Of a stretch of 11,664 nt of DNA, positions 1-6,123 are shown in pieces. Made by a program: the position numbers and the translations under genes. Under the pieces are notes generated by a model that was given only the letters and a program-made list of their open reading frames with translations, was not told where the DNA came from and made no database searches. Location: positions 1-11,664 of the forward strand of contig JAJRDC010000175.1 in NCBI GenBank assembly GCA_028678635.1, in the 5' to 3' direction. Numbering within the stretch: position 1 is the stretch's first letter; every line of letters starts with the position of its first letter. This DNA comes from Methanomicrobiales archaeon (GTDB lineage: Archaea > Halobacteriota > Methanomicrobia > Methanomicrobiales > JACTUA01).

Positions 1-650
1 ACGACGGGGTGATCCCGGTGGGGGAGATGATGCGCCACGGGGACTTCGGCCTGGGGACCTTTGATGCACTGGACGGCGAGATGGTGGTGCTGGACGGCAC
101 CTGCTACCGGGTGGGGATGGATGGGACGGCGCAACCGGTGAACGGGAGTATCCTCGTCCCCTACGCCGACATCACGACATTCGAGCGCGAGACGGTGATC
201 CCCGGGATCTCGGGATCGAACCTGAGCCAGCTGACTGCCGCCCTCAATGCCGCGCTCCCTTCGGAGAACTACTTCTTTGCCATCCGGATCGACGGCACGT
301 TCCCTGCCGTGAAGGCACGGTCGGTGCCCCGCCAGGAGAAGCCCTACCCGCCTCTCACTGAGGCCGTGTCCCACCAGGCGGTCTTCCAGTGGTACAATGT
401 CACCGGAACGGTGGTCGGATTCTACAGTCCCCCCTACACGGAGGGGATCGATGTGACCGGCTACCACCTGCACTTTCTCTCCGCAGATCGATCGAAGGGG
501 GGCCATCTCCTGGACCTGGCCGTGGAGAACACACCGGTATCCCTGGACATGACGCCGCGGTTCACGGTGATACTCCCCGAAACGGGGGATTTCACGGGAA
601 TGGACCTCTCCGGGGACCTCTCGGAGGAGACTGCGCAGGTGGAGAAGTAA
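1..650 (+). CDS. budA: Alpha-acetolactate decarboxylase, 5' end cut by the window
   Basis: This enzyme decarboxylates (S)-2-acetolactate to (R)-acetoin, a cytoplasmic zinc-dependent reaction that removes a valine/leucine precursor. The frame is already open at the left edge (first whole codon at 3, reading DGVIPVGEMMRHGDFGLGTF), so the GTG at 9 is internal and the true start lies upstream. The family landmarks are all visible: the GDFGLGTF segment with following LDGE, the KARSVPRQEKPYPPL stretch, and YHLHFLSADRSKGGH, which carries the three zinc-binding histidines at nt 465-467, 471-473 and 504-506. The C-terminal LPETGDF segment is also typical. About 214 residues are present of a usual 240-260, so only the N-terminus is missing. 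The stop is TAA. The threonine dehydratase gene follows after 81 bases on the same strand, which suggests a shared role in controlling branched-chain amino acid precursors or in acetoin formation. Family assignment is firm; the physiological role in an archaeon is inferred. Confidence 0.93.
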   Translation, partial: DGVIPVGEMMRHGDFGLGTFDALDGEMVVLDGTCYRVGMDGTAQPVNGSILVPYADITTFERETVIPGISGSNLSQLTAALNAALPSENYFFAIRIDGTFPAVKARSVPRQEKPYPPLTEAVSHQAVFQWYNVTGTVVGFYSPPYTEGIDVTGYHLHFLSADRSKGGHLLDLAVENTPVSLDMTPRFTVILPETGDFTGMDLSGDLSEETAQVEK

Positions 651-731
651 ATGGGGCACACCCGGCTCCCCCAGTCACCACGGGCCGGGTAAGGCGCAAT
701 CCTCAAGTTCCCGGTCACCCATTCTCTCCCC

Positions 732-1946
732 ATGGTCACCCTTCCGGATGTTGAGGCTGCCCGCTCCCTGATCCGGCCCCACGTCATCCGGACACCCCTC
801 GTCCATTCCCCCACCCTGTCGGCGATGGCGGGGGCAGAGGTCTTTCTCAAGCTGGAATCGATGCAGAAGGGGGGGTCCTTCAAAATCCGGGGAGCCCTTG
901 CCCACGTCCTCTCACACCCGGACAGGATAGGACCGGCCGGCATCGTGGCGGCGTCGGCGGGGAACCATGCCCAGGGGGTGGCCCTGGCCGCACGCCTGGC
1001 AGGTGTCCCTGCCACCGTCGTGATGCCGGCCTGGGCCTCCATCTCCAAGCAGGCCGCCACCAGGGCATACGGTGCCGAGGTAATCCTCCACGGGGCCTCC
1101 CTGGAGGAGAGCCTGGACCGGGCACGGGAGCTGGCGCGAGAGGGGAGGATGTTCGTCCATGCCTACGACGATCCCCAGGTGATCGCCGGCCAGGGTACCA
1201 TCGGCCTGGAGATCCGGGAGGATCTCCCTTCCGTGGACCAGGTGATCGTGCCCGTCGGCGGGGGAGGGCTCATCGCCGGCATAGCGACAGCCCTCCGGGG
1301 AACGAATCCCGGTATCCGGGTGACCGGGGTCCAGGCCGCCGCCTGCCCGTCGGCGGTGGAGGCGCTCCGGGCAGGGAAACCCGTGACCGTGGATTCCCTG
1401 CCGACCCTTGCCGACGGGATCCGGGTCCGGAGGGTAGGGGACCTGCCCTACCCCGTGATCCGGGACATGGTGGACCGGGTGGTCCTGGTGGACGAGGATG
1501 CCATCGCGGACTCGATGCTCCTCCTCCTGGAGCGGAAGAAGGTATTGGCCGAGGGCGCGGGGGCCGCCCCTATGGCGGCGATCCTCTCCGGATCCGCCGG
1601 TATCGTCCCCGGGAGCCGGGTCGTGCTTGTCGTGAGCGGGGGGAACCTGGACATCCCGCTCCTGGAACGGGTGATCCGGCGGGGGCTGGTCCGGACCGGC
1701 CGGATGCTGCATCTCACTGCCACCATCGAGGATATCCCGGGGATGCTCGCCAGGATGCTCTCCCTCATCGGGGCGGCCGGCGGGAACATCCTGCATATCC
1801 ACCATGGGAGGGGAGATCCCGGCATCGGCGTCACGGCGGTCCGGCTGGATCTCGTGATCGAGACCCGGGGGCCTGATCATTCCCGGTACATCCTGAATGA
1901 GCTGAGAAAGGGCGGATACGCGGTCTCGGAGGGGGGACTGGCATGA
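732..1946 (+). CDS. ilvA: Threonine dehydratase (threonine ammonia-lyase) with C-terminal ACT domain
   Basis: The product is a PLP enzyme that deaminates L-threonine to 2-oxobutyrate, the first step of the threonine route to isoleucine; many members also act on serine. The 404-residue protein has the PLP lysine K51 in GSFKIRGA, the SAGNHAQG loop at 75-82, the phosphate-binding GGGGL at 176-180 and a late VSGGNLD segment. From about residue 325 there is an ACT-type domain (MLHLTATIEDIPGMLARM), which in relatives binds a regulatory amino acid. The length matches the medium single-ACT form, not the 500-residue E. coli IlvA. ATG 732 gives the expected N-terminus, but no Shine-Dalgarno sequence precedes it, so it may be leaderless or read from the upstream transcript. 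Its stop overlaps the next start as ATGA. Many methanogens make 2-oxobutyrate by the citramalate route, so this may be an alternative or a catabolic enzyme. The biosynthetic or catabolic choice cannot be settled from sequence. Confidence 0.93.
   Translation: MVTLPDVEAARSLIRPHVIRTPLVHSPTLSAMAGAEVFLKLESMQKGGSFKIRGALAHVLSHPDRIGPAGIVAASAGNHAQGVALAARLAGVPATVVMPAWASISKQAATRAYGAEVILHGASLEESLDRARELAREGRMFVHAYDDPQVIAGQGTIGLEIREDLPSVDQVIVPVGGGGLIAGIATALRGTNPGIRVTGVQAAACPSAVEALRAGKPVTVDSLPTLADGIRVRRVGDLPYPVIRDMVDRVVLVDEDAIADSMLLLLERKKVLAEGAGAAPMAAILSGSAGIVPGSRVVLVVSGGNLDIPLLERVIRRGLVRTGRMLHLTATIEDIPGMLARMLSLIGAAGGNILHIHHGRGDPGIGVTAVRLDLVIETRGPDHSRYILNELRKGGYAVSEGGLA
1928..1936 (+). promoter_or_regulatory. 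Shine-Dalgarno for the flavoprotein gene, inside the threonine dehydratase gene
   Basis: GGAGGGGGG lies six bases before ATG 1943, within the last codons of the preceding gene. Together with the ATGA stop/start overlap it supports translational coupling and fixes the flavoprotein start. Confidence 0.7.
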
Positions 1947-2610
1947 AGGTGATTGGTATCTGCGGGAGCCCCCGCGGGGAATCCAGCAGGACGAAGCGGC
2001 TGGTCGGGGCGGTCCTCCGGGGGGCGGAGGGGACGGGGGCAGAGACGGAGTTCGTTGATCTCTGTGCCCTCACGATCCGGCCCTGCACCGGCTGCGAGAC
2101 CTGCCACGCCACCGGGCTCTGCCACCACGGGGATGACATGGCAGAGGCCTCCTGGAATCGATGGTGGCGGCCGAAGGGATAGTGCTCGGCTCGCCGGTAC
2201 ATATCGACCAGGTCACTGCCCAGATGAAGGCATTCATTGACCGGACCGCTGACGCCATCCACTGCCAGCTGCTGACCGGCAGGTACGGGTGTTCCGTTGC
2301 CACGACCTGGGAATCAGGAGGGAACGCCGTCGTCGAGTACCTGAACCATGTCCTCCACTGGCTCGGGGTGGTGACGGTGGGTGATACCTGGGCCGCACTG
2401 GGGGAGAACCCGGACGCACTCCTTCCTGCCGAGGAGGCGGCCGTGACCCTCGGAGAGACCCTTGCCGGGGCGATACGGACCGGGCGGAACTACCCGGGAC
2501 AGGAGGAAGAGATCGGGGAGAACCGGCGTGCGTTCCTGGAGATCGTACGGGAGCACCGGGCCGCCTGGCCCCACGAGTACGCGTTCTGGAAGGAACGGGG
2601 ATGGATCTGA
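1943..2610 (+). pseudogene. Iron-sulfur flavoprotein (NADPH-dependent FMN reductase family), single-base frameshift
   Basis: Two overlapping frames encode one protein. The first (from ATG 1943) has the flavodoxin-like start GICGSPRGESSRT, where the FMN phosphate loop lies, and C48-x2-C51-x2-C54-x5-C60, matching the compact CX2CX2CX4-7C cluster motif of methanogen iron-sulfur flavoproteins. It loses frame after GDDMAE (residue 68). The second frame picks up with LLESMVAAEGIVLGSPV and continues through TAQMKAFIDRT to the TGA at 2610. Adding one C to the CC at 2148-2149 restores a continuous protein of about 222 residues reading MAEALLESM, the usual family length. Such proteins are cytoplasmic electron carriers with one 4Fe-4S cluster and FMN. 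The ATG overlaps the threonine dehydratase stop (ATGA), with GGAGGGGGG six bases upstream, so translation is coupled. The shift may be a true mutation or a sequencing error; the second half shows no other decay, which favours a recent or technical cause. Confidence 0.85.
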
Positions 2611-2730
2611 ATCCGCCGGAATGCCTGTCGCCGGTGCGCGTCGGAGGGATCGGCGGTAGTACCTGACTGCAGGGAACGCTTCCATGGGCAATGGTGCATG
2701 TTCTCTTCGGAACACCCCCCGAAGGAAATG

Positions 2731-2768
2731 GCGAAAAACCCATAATTCTCGCGAAAAACGTCCATAAT
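2731..2768 (+). repeat. Short near-direct repeat GCGAAAAAC...CATAAT
   Basis: GCGAAAAAC occurs at 2731-2739 and again at 2751-2759, each followed shortly by CATAAT (2741-2746 and 2763-2768). The start-to-start spacing of 20 bases is about two helical turns, which would place two bound proteins on the same DNA face. It lies about 200 bases before the small-protein start, so a role as an upstream activator or repressor site is only a guess. Confidence 0.5.
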
Positions 2769-2844
2769 GCGATAATTCCCCTCACCGGGGCTTGGAATAC
2801 CGACCGGTAAATCCGGGCGATCTGCTCTCCCGGTGACCCCCAAA

Positions 2845-2867
2845 TCTGGATTGTATAACCATCCAGA
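2845..2867. repeat. Inverted repeat, 7-bp perfect arms with a TATA-containing centre
   Basis: TCTGGAT at 2845-2851 pairs perfectly with ATCCAGA at 2861-2867 around the nine-base spacer TGTATAACC. It could be a dimeric repressor operator covering a promoter element, or a short stem-loop. The octamer ATTGCTAT is repeated 13 bases apart directly downstream (2868-2875, 2881-2888). The pattern is certain; the function is not known. Confidence 0.55.
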
Positions 2868-2911
2868 ATTGCTATCAAGCATTGCTATAAACCCGACATC
2901 ATTCCACAAAG

Positions 2912-2919
2912 CTTTTATT
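2912..2919 (+). promoter_or_regulatory. Likely archaeal TATA box for the 71-residue protein gene
   Basis: CTTTTATT is an AT-rich octamer preceded by an A-rich stretch (ACAAAG) that could act as a TFB recognition element. Transcription starting about 25 bases downstream, near 2940, would leave a leader of about 28 bases containing the Shine-Dalgarno. A second candidate, CTATAAA near 2885-2891, would give a longer leader. Only transcript mapping can decide between them. Confidence 0.45.
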
Positions 2920-2957
2920 CCCCGAGCACAAAAAACTGAATTGTCACCCTAAATTAC

Positions 2958-2963
2958 GAGGTG
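2958..2963 (+). promoter_or_regulatory. Shine-Dalgarno of the 71-residue protein gene
   Basis: GAGGTG stands five bases before ATG 2969 and is one of the best ribosome-binding sites in the window. It supports this small ORF as a real, well-translated gene. Confidence 0.7.
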
Positions 2964-2968
2964 TACTG

Positions 2969-3184
2969 ATGGGACAGAAAGTTGGAAATGAAAAGATCAA
3001 GCGTGAAGAGGGTTACCTGTACTTTGTCGGAAAGGACGGCTTTGTCTGGGCCGCCCCGATGAAGCACAACAAGGGTGGAAGGAAGAAGAAGGTCGGCAGC
3101 GAGAAGATCGCCAAGCAGCCGGGGTTCATGTACTACCTGGGCAAGGACGGCTTCGTTGCCAAGGCCAAGATGAAGAACGCCTGA
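2969..3184 (+). CDS. Small basic protein built from two copies of a 29-residue motif
   Basis: The 71-residue product is lysine-rich and consists of two tandem copies of one motif, K4-K32 and K41-K69, joined by a basic linker (HNKGGRKKK region, 33-40). I count 17 identities over 29 aligned positions, including KVG-EKI near the start and an invariant GKDGFV core in each copy, preceded by aromatic residues (GYLYFV and GFMYYL). There is no signal peptide, membrane segment or cysteine. The charge and aromatic beta-strand-like repeats would suit nucleic-acid binding, as in small archaeal chromatin or RNA-binding proteins, but that is inference and I cannot name a characterised family. I associate proteins of this type with methanogens, without being able to verify it here. 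The start is fixed by GAGGTG five bases upstream. It stands alone, with an AT-rich promoter region before it and a T-run after it, so it is probably monocistronic. Confidence 0.85.
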   Translation: MGQKVGNEKIKREEGYLYFVGKDGFVWAAPMKHNKGGRKKKVGSEKIAKQPGFMYYLGKDGFVAKAKMKNA

Positions 3185-3189
3185 ACCCC

Positions 3190-3202
3190 TTACCCTTTTT
3201 CC
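3190..3202 (+). terminator. Possible T-run terminator after the small protein gene
   Basis: A pyrimidine stretch ending in five Ts (3196-3200) begins a few bases after the TGA stop. Archaeal RNA polymerase stops at T-runs without needing a hairpin, so this is a plausible but weak terminator. Confidence 0.4.
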
Positions 3203-3432
3203 ACCACATTCTAGGACGGGGTGCCGGGAGGCGCCCCCGCTCGCATTTCTCCTGACAACGGTCCCCCTCTCACGTCGGCGTATCACCCTTATTCCCGCTC
3301 ATAAACCGCCGGCCGCTTCTGGAGTTCCCGGAAACTTTCAGGCTGGGTACTGCAGGCAATCCACCGTACACCATCCTGTGGCTGGGAGACAGGAGAGGGA
3401 TCTGCCCCCTCCCGGTTCCCACCCCCACGACA

Positions 3433-3449
3433 AGAGGATAGTATCCTCT
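3433..3449. repeat. Perfect 17-bp palindrome AGAGGATAGTATCCTCT
   Basis: Eight-base arms meet around a single central G (3441). The centre is too tight for a good hairpin, so if functional it is more likely a site for a dimeric DNA-binding protein. It lies downstream of both flanking genes, where an operator is not expected, so chance remains possible. Confidence 0.4.
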
Positions 3450-3576
3450 CCCTCTTTCCCGGGATCAGCAGTGAATCGGAACCGGCGGGGGAGAGCCGCA
3501 GCGGAACCCCCGGGAGCGTCCCCGTAGTTCACCTCACATGAATACCACCGATCGGTATCCATGGTGACCGGCCGCA

Positions 3577-3592
3577 GGGGTCAGGGGGGGGA
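3577..3592 (+). repeat. 16-base G-rich repeat, copy 1
   Basis: GGGGTCAGGGGGGGGA here matches 8068-8083 exactly. This copy spans the TGA stop of the YkgJ-type gene (read on the other strand). The match may be a chance result of G-rich composition. Confidence 0.35.
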
Positions 3593-3964
3593 GACGGGGC
3601 AGCCCCAGGGGCCGAACCGGCCGAACCCCCACTCCCAGGTGTTGGTGTCCCGGCAGACCTGCGGTTTCGTGGGGTGGATGGAACAGAGGTACCGCGAGGG
3701 GCCTGCCGGGACCAGGAACGGGCAGCCCTCATGGAGGATCCCGGTCGCCGGGTCGGTCCAGCCCTCCACGGGGCCGCACCGTTCCAGATCGGACCTTTCC
3801 AGATCGGCGGCGGTGCGGTGGTTCCCCCGGCCGTCCTTCCCTGCCGCCACGTACCGGAGGATATCCTTCCGCCCCTCATCGTGCCACCTGAGGAGGTCCT
3901 CGGGCTTGGCCCAGTGGTAGCCCCGGTACTGCCGGCAACACCACCCGCACTGGATGCACTGCAT
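3581..3964 (-). CDS. YkgJ-type cysteine-cluster protein (CxxCxxCC zinc/iron-chelating family)
   Basis: The 127-residue product opens with MQCIQCGWCC, giving C3, C6, C9 and C10. The further family cysteines are C81 in GCPFL, C94 in YLCSIH with the following histidine, and C104 in KPQVC; C63 and C122 are extra. This is the signature of the YkgJ/CxxCxxCC family, thought to bind zinc or an iron-sulfur cluster, with no settled biochemical role. The open frame extends up to 4207, but those 81 residues are low-complexity, lie partly antiphase over the end of the MBL gene, and precede the conserved N-terminus, so I choose ATG 3964. No clear Shine-Dalgarno precedes it. It is the third leftward gene after the STAS and MBL-fusion genes, with a 100-base gap, so it may share their transcript. 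A metal- or redox-related role next to a metallo-hydrolase is only suggestive. Confidence 0.8.
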   Translation of the reverse strand: MQCIQCGWCCRQYRGYHWAKPEDLLRWHDEGRKDILRYVAAGKDGRGNHRTAADLERSDLERCGPVEGWTDPATGILHEGCPFLVPAGPSRYLCSIHPTKPQVCRDTNTWEWGFGRFGPWGCPVSPP

Positions 3965-4064
3965 CGTGTCCGGTACTTCTGCGGCGGGAGGGAAATGCCC
4001 TTCGGAGGAAGTCAAGTCACCGGAAGCGTAGCTTTCCCCCCCGTCAGGCACAGCCGGGGGAACC

Positions 4065-5792
4065 TCAGGGAACCAGCGGAAATCTGATCCTGTACGTTCG
4101 GGAACCATCCGCCTCGCGGGCATCCAGCGTGCCCCCGGCCCGTTCACAGAGCCCGGAGAGGAACCTGCGGGGGATTCCTCCGTCAGGGCGCCCGGTACAG
4201 CCTTCACCGGATAGGGTCACGACCGCTGCGTCCCTCTCTGTCCCGGTATGGATGGTAATGGCATGCGCACCGGTCCCCACCAGGTCTTCCAGCAGGTAGG
4301 TGAGCAGGTCCAGGAAATGTTCCCGATCAACAGGAACAGCGGGGATCCCGGCTTCGGCGTCGAAGGTGACCGTTACGTCGGAAAGGAGCGGCGGCATGCC
4401 GATCCGGGCCAGGAGGAGCCGGCCGAATGCCTCCTGGTCGTCGGCAGATGCCAGGACCTCCTCGTCGCTGGAGGAGGGGAGTGTGTGGCCCGAGAGGCAG
4501 GTCCCGACGGTAGCGGGGAGGTCCACGAGGACTACTTCCCGCGGCGGGTTGTATCCCCGGAGCATGGTCGTGTAGTCGCCCAGGAGCCGTTCCGCACGCC
4601 GGAGAAGCGTCGGGTCAAGGATCCGGGCCAGGGCTTCCTGGTCAAAGGTGCGCTCCAGCCTGCTGATCACCTGCCCTCCCTTGAGGGCCTGGTGGATGGG
4701 CATGTACCTGCCCGAGTGGAACTCCCGGGTGAACCCTGCAAAGTCCTCCACCAGGTCATCGATCACGTCGCCCCGGAGCAGGGCCGGGAGATCCGCCGCG
4801 ATCCCGTCCTCACCCAGTTCCTCCATGACGTGGGAGACGTAGTAGAGCCTTCCCGCCATCACCGTGAAAAGCTCGTTCACCTGCTCCATGCAGGCCTCGG
4901 CAAAGGCAGCGGTCTCCCGCGCCCGGTCCTGGTTCAGTTCCTCGACCCCGGTGAGCGTCCCGGTGTCCTCCTGCACAGCACCGAGCATCCGGCTGGCATC
5001 CCCTGCAAGGAGGATCCTGCCGTGGCCGGGGCAGACCACTGCGATCCCGCCGCGGGAGAGGAGTTCCCGGATGCCCGCGAGAGAACGGATAAGCGCCTCC
5101 CGGTTCCACCCGGGGATACCTGCGAGTCCCGGGCTTGCGGCAAAGGGGAGGTCGCCGATGAAAAGGAGGCCGCCGATCCGGATGCAGCAGCTGTCGGGGC
5201 TGTGGCCGGGAGTGTGGTAGATGGCGAGGGGAGGATCGTTCCCGACAAGAATCTGCTCACGGGGGAGGCCGAACTCAGGCGGTTCGCGCACCACCGTGAT
5301 CTCCACAGCATTCACGGACATCCGGCGGACCGGCCCCTGGGACATCCCCGCATCCCCTTCCCGGACAAGGCGTAGGTCAATCCGGATCGGGGGGATCTCC
5401 TGGCCCAGGAGATCTGCCATCGTCAGCCTGCCATCCGCGGATTCGATGGCAGAAGCCCCGGCTTCCTGGATGGCGAGGAGGGTGGCCTCCGGGTCCGCGA
5501 GCAGGGGATCGGACCGTGCCGCGATGAAGTGGTCCACGTGGGCGTGGGTCAGGATTGAAAGAAGGGGCCGGGACCTTTCGGCACGGGCCTCCCGGACGAT
5601 CGACGCCAGGTGAGTCGCCTGGTCGGGGAGGCCTCCGGGATCGATGAGAATGATGGCCCCCGATGTCTGGACCAGGTACGAGTTGGAGGAAACGGTGTCC
5701 ACCTTCCGCGTGAAGGGGTAGACAAAAGCGCCCTTCTGGCCGGGCACCGGCTGCCACTGGAGCGGGGTCAGGGGCTCGTTACCACCCGGCAA
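4065..5792 (-). CDS. Metallo-beta-lactamase-fold protein fused to a degenerate histidine-kinase-like C-terminus
   Basis: Using TTG 5792, the protein has 575 residues. Residues about 20-265 form an MBL hydrolase domain with every metal ligand: H83-x-H85-x-D87-H88 (THAHVDH), H197 (TPGHS), D214 (IGDL) and H257 (CPGHG). A helical region follows (about 266-420). Then comes a stretch resembling the second kinase dimerisation helix and linker (MLRGYNPPREVVLVDLPATV), and a terminal ATPase-like fold: VDREHFLDLLTYLLEDLV where the N-box should be, and RAGGTLDAREADG before a final beta strand. The N-box Asn and the G1 DxGxG motif are missing (LSGEGC instead), so ATP binding is doubtful. The start is uncertain. 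ATG 5843 would overlap the STAS gene by 65 bases with an unconserved N-terminus, whereas TTG 5792 overlaps it by 14 and has GAGGGAG upstream. Tight linkage to STAS, phosphatase and kinase genes suggests a signalling role. Substrate unknown. Confidence 0.85.
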   Translation of the reverse strand: MPGGNEPLTPLQWQPVPGQKGAFVYPFTRKVDTVSSNSYLVQTSGAIILIDPGGLPDQATHLASIVREARAERSRPLLSILTHAHVDHFIAARSDPLLADPEATLLAIQEAGASAIESADGRLTMADLLGQEIPPIRIDLRLVREGDAGMSQGPVRRMSVNAVEITVVREPPEFGLPREQILVGNDPPLAIYHTPGHSPDSCCIRIGGLLFIGDLPFAASPGLAGIPGWNREALIRSLAGIRELLSRGGIAVVCPGHGRILLAGDASRMLGAVQEDTGTLTGVEELNQDRARETAAFAEACMEQVNELFTVMAGRLYYVSHVMEELGEDGIAADLPALLRGDVIDDLVEDFAGFTREFHSGRYMPIHQALKGGQVISRLERTFDQEALARILDPTLLRRAERLLGDYTTMLRGYNPPREVVLVDLPATVGTCLSGHTLPSSSDEEVLASADDQEAFGRLLLARIGMPPLLSDVTVTFDAEAGIPAVPVDREHFLDLLTYLLEDLVGTGAHAITIHTGTERDAAVVTLSGEGCTGRPDGGIPRRFLSGLCERAGGTLDAREADGSRTYRIRFPLVP

Positions 5793-6111
5793 GGGCTTCT
5801 CCCTCGGTCGTGTAGATGGAGAAGAGGGAGGTGAAGCCGGCAAGCCTGAGGACCTTCAGCACGTCTGCCGTGAGGCAGCAGAGCCCGAACCGGTCGCCAG
5901 GACCTTTCAGCTTCTTTGCCGAGACAAGGAGCACCCGCAGGCCCCCGCTGCTGATGTACGAAACACCGGAAAAATCCAGGAGTATCTTTCTATCGCCGGC
6001 GTCGATGGCCCGGTTGACCGCCTGTTCCAGCATGGGTGCCGCCACGGTATCGATCCTCCCGGCCAGTGACAGGACGACGGCACCCCCCCGTGCTGCAGTG
6101 GTGATCTCCAC
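5779..6111 (-). CDS. STAS-domain anti-sigma-factor antagonist (RsbV/SpoIIAA-like)
   Basis: This is a single STAS domain of about 110 residues. In bacteria such proteins bind an RsbW-type kinase when unphosphorylated and are switched by serine phosphorylation. The core reads LSLAGRIDTVAAPMLE, then LLDFSGVSYISSGGLRVLL. The paired serines in ISSGGL (S54-S55 from this start) sit where the phosphorylated serine of SpoIIAA/RsbV lies. I choose GTG 6111 because GAGG stands six bases upstream. TTG 6123 would add four residues with poor ribosome-binding support. The gene overlaps the MBL-fusion gene and lies back to back with the phosphatase gene, so all three products plus the kinase are probably made together. 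The likely partners are the RsbW-like kinase at 7622-8041 and the phosphatase at 6214-7620. No sigma factor exists in archaea, so the final target is open. Confidence 0.9.
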   Translation of the reverse strand: MEITTAARGGAVVLSLAGRIDTVAAPMLEQAVNRAIDAGDRKILLDFSGVSYISSGGLRVLLVSAKKLKGPGDRFGLCCLTADVLKVLRLAGFTSLFSIYTTEGEALAGW

Positions 6112-6123
6112 GCTGTTCCTCAA

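Larger units (their letters stand above)
2611..2968 (+). promoter_or_regulatory. 358-base intergenic regulatory region before the 71-residue protein gene
   Basis: No coding frame here looks real. The first 90 bases are GC-rich like the genome. From about 2730 the composition turns AT-rich, and the region carries a near-direct repeat (2731-2768), a 7-bp inverted repeat (2845-2867), a repeated octamer ATTGCTAT (2868-2875 and 2881-2888), two TATA-like elements (CTATAAA near 2885-2891 and CTTTTATT at 2912-2919) and a Shine-Dalgarno. This density of structure in front of a tiny gene suggests a strong or tightly regulated archaeal promoter. The individual elements are visible; their function is inferred. 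Confidence 0.55.
3185..3580. other. 396 bases without a convincing gene, between a rightward and a leftward gene
   Basis: This lies between the 3' ends of the convergent small-protein gene and the YkgJ-type gene. It holds the T-run noted at 3190-3202 and a perfect 17-bp palindrome at 3433-3449. A leftward ORF of 74 codons (3562 to 3338) begins 18 bases after the YkgJ-type stop. It has no Shine-Dalgarno, matches no family I recognise and uses many A/T-ending codons unlike its neighbours, so I do not call it a gene. A leftward 110-codon frame over 2954-3286 is antisense to the small gene and is rejected. Confidence 0.5.

Noticed and set aside
912..1880. Leftward 322-codon open frame
   Set aside because: Antisense to threonine dehydratase, proline/glycine/histidine-rich, with no domain.
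2141..2165. Programmed frameshifting in the flavoprotein gene
   Set aside because: The shift site (GAG GCC TCC TGG) has no slippery heptamer, and the family is not known to use recoding; a simple base loss explains it.
2731..2768. CRISPR-like repeat
   Set aside because: Only two short imperfect copies 20 bases apart, without spacers of regular length or cas genes.
2234..2909. Leftward frames of 139-214 codons over the flavoprotein and its downstream gap
   Set aside because: They lie antisense to the second half of the flavoprotein and run into AT-rich regulatory DNA; no ribosome-binding site or family resemblance.
3338..3562. Leftward 74-codon ORF just after the YkgJ-type gene
   Set aside because: It is positioned like a next gene in the operon, but has no Shine-Dalgarno, mixed codon use and no recognisable family. 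A conserved homolog would revive it.
3965..4207. N-terminal extension of the YkgJ-type protein to ATG 4207
   Set aside because: The added 81 residues are low-complexity and overlap the MBL gene out of phase; the conserved CxxCxxCC motif normally lies at the very N-terminus.
4248..5375. Rightward 375-codon open frame
   Set aside because: Antisense shadow of the MBL-fusion gene; the sequence is low-complexity and has no recognisable motif.
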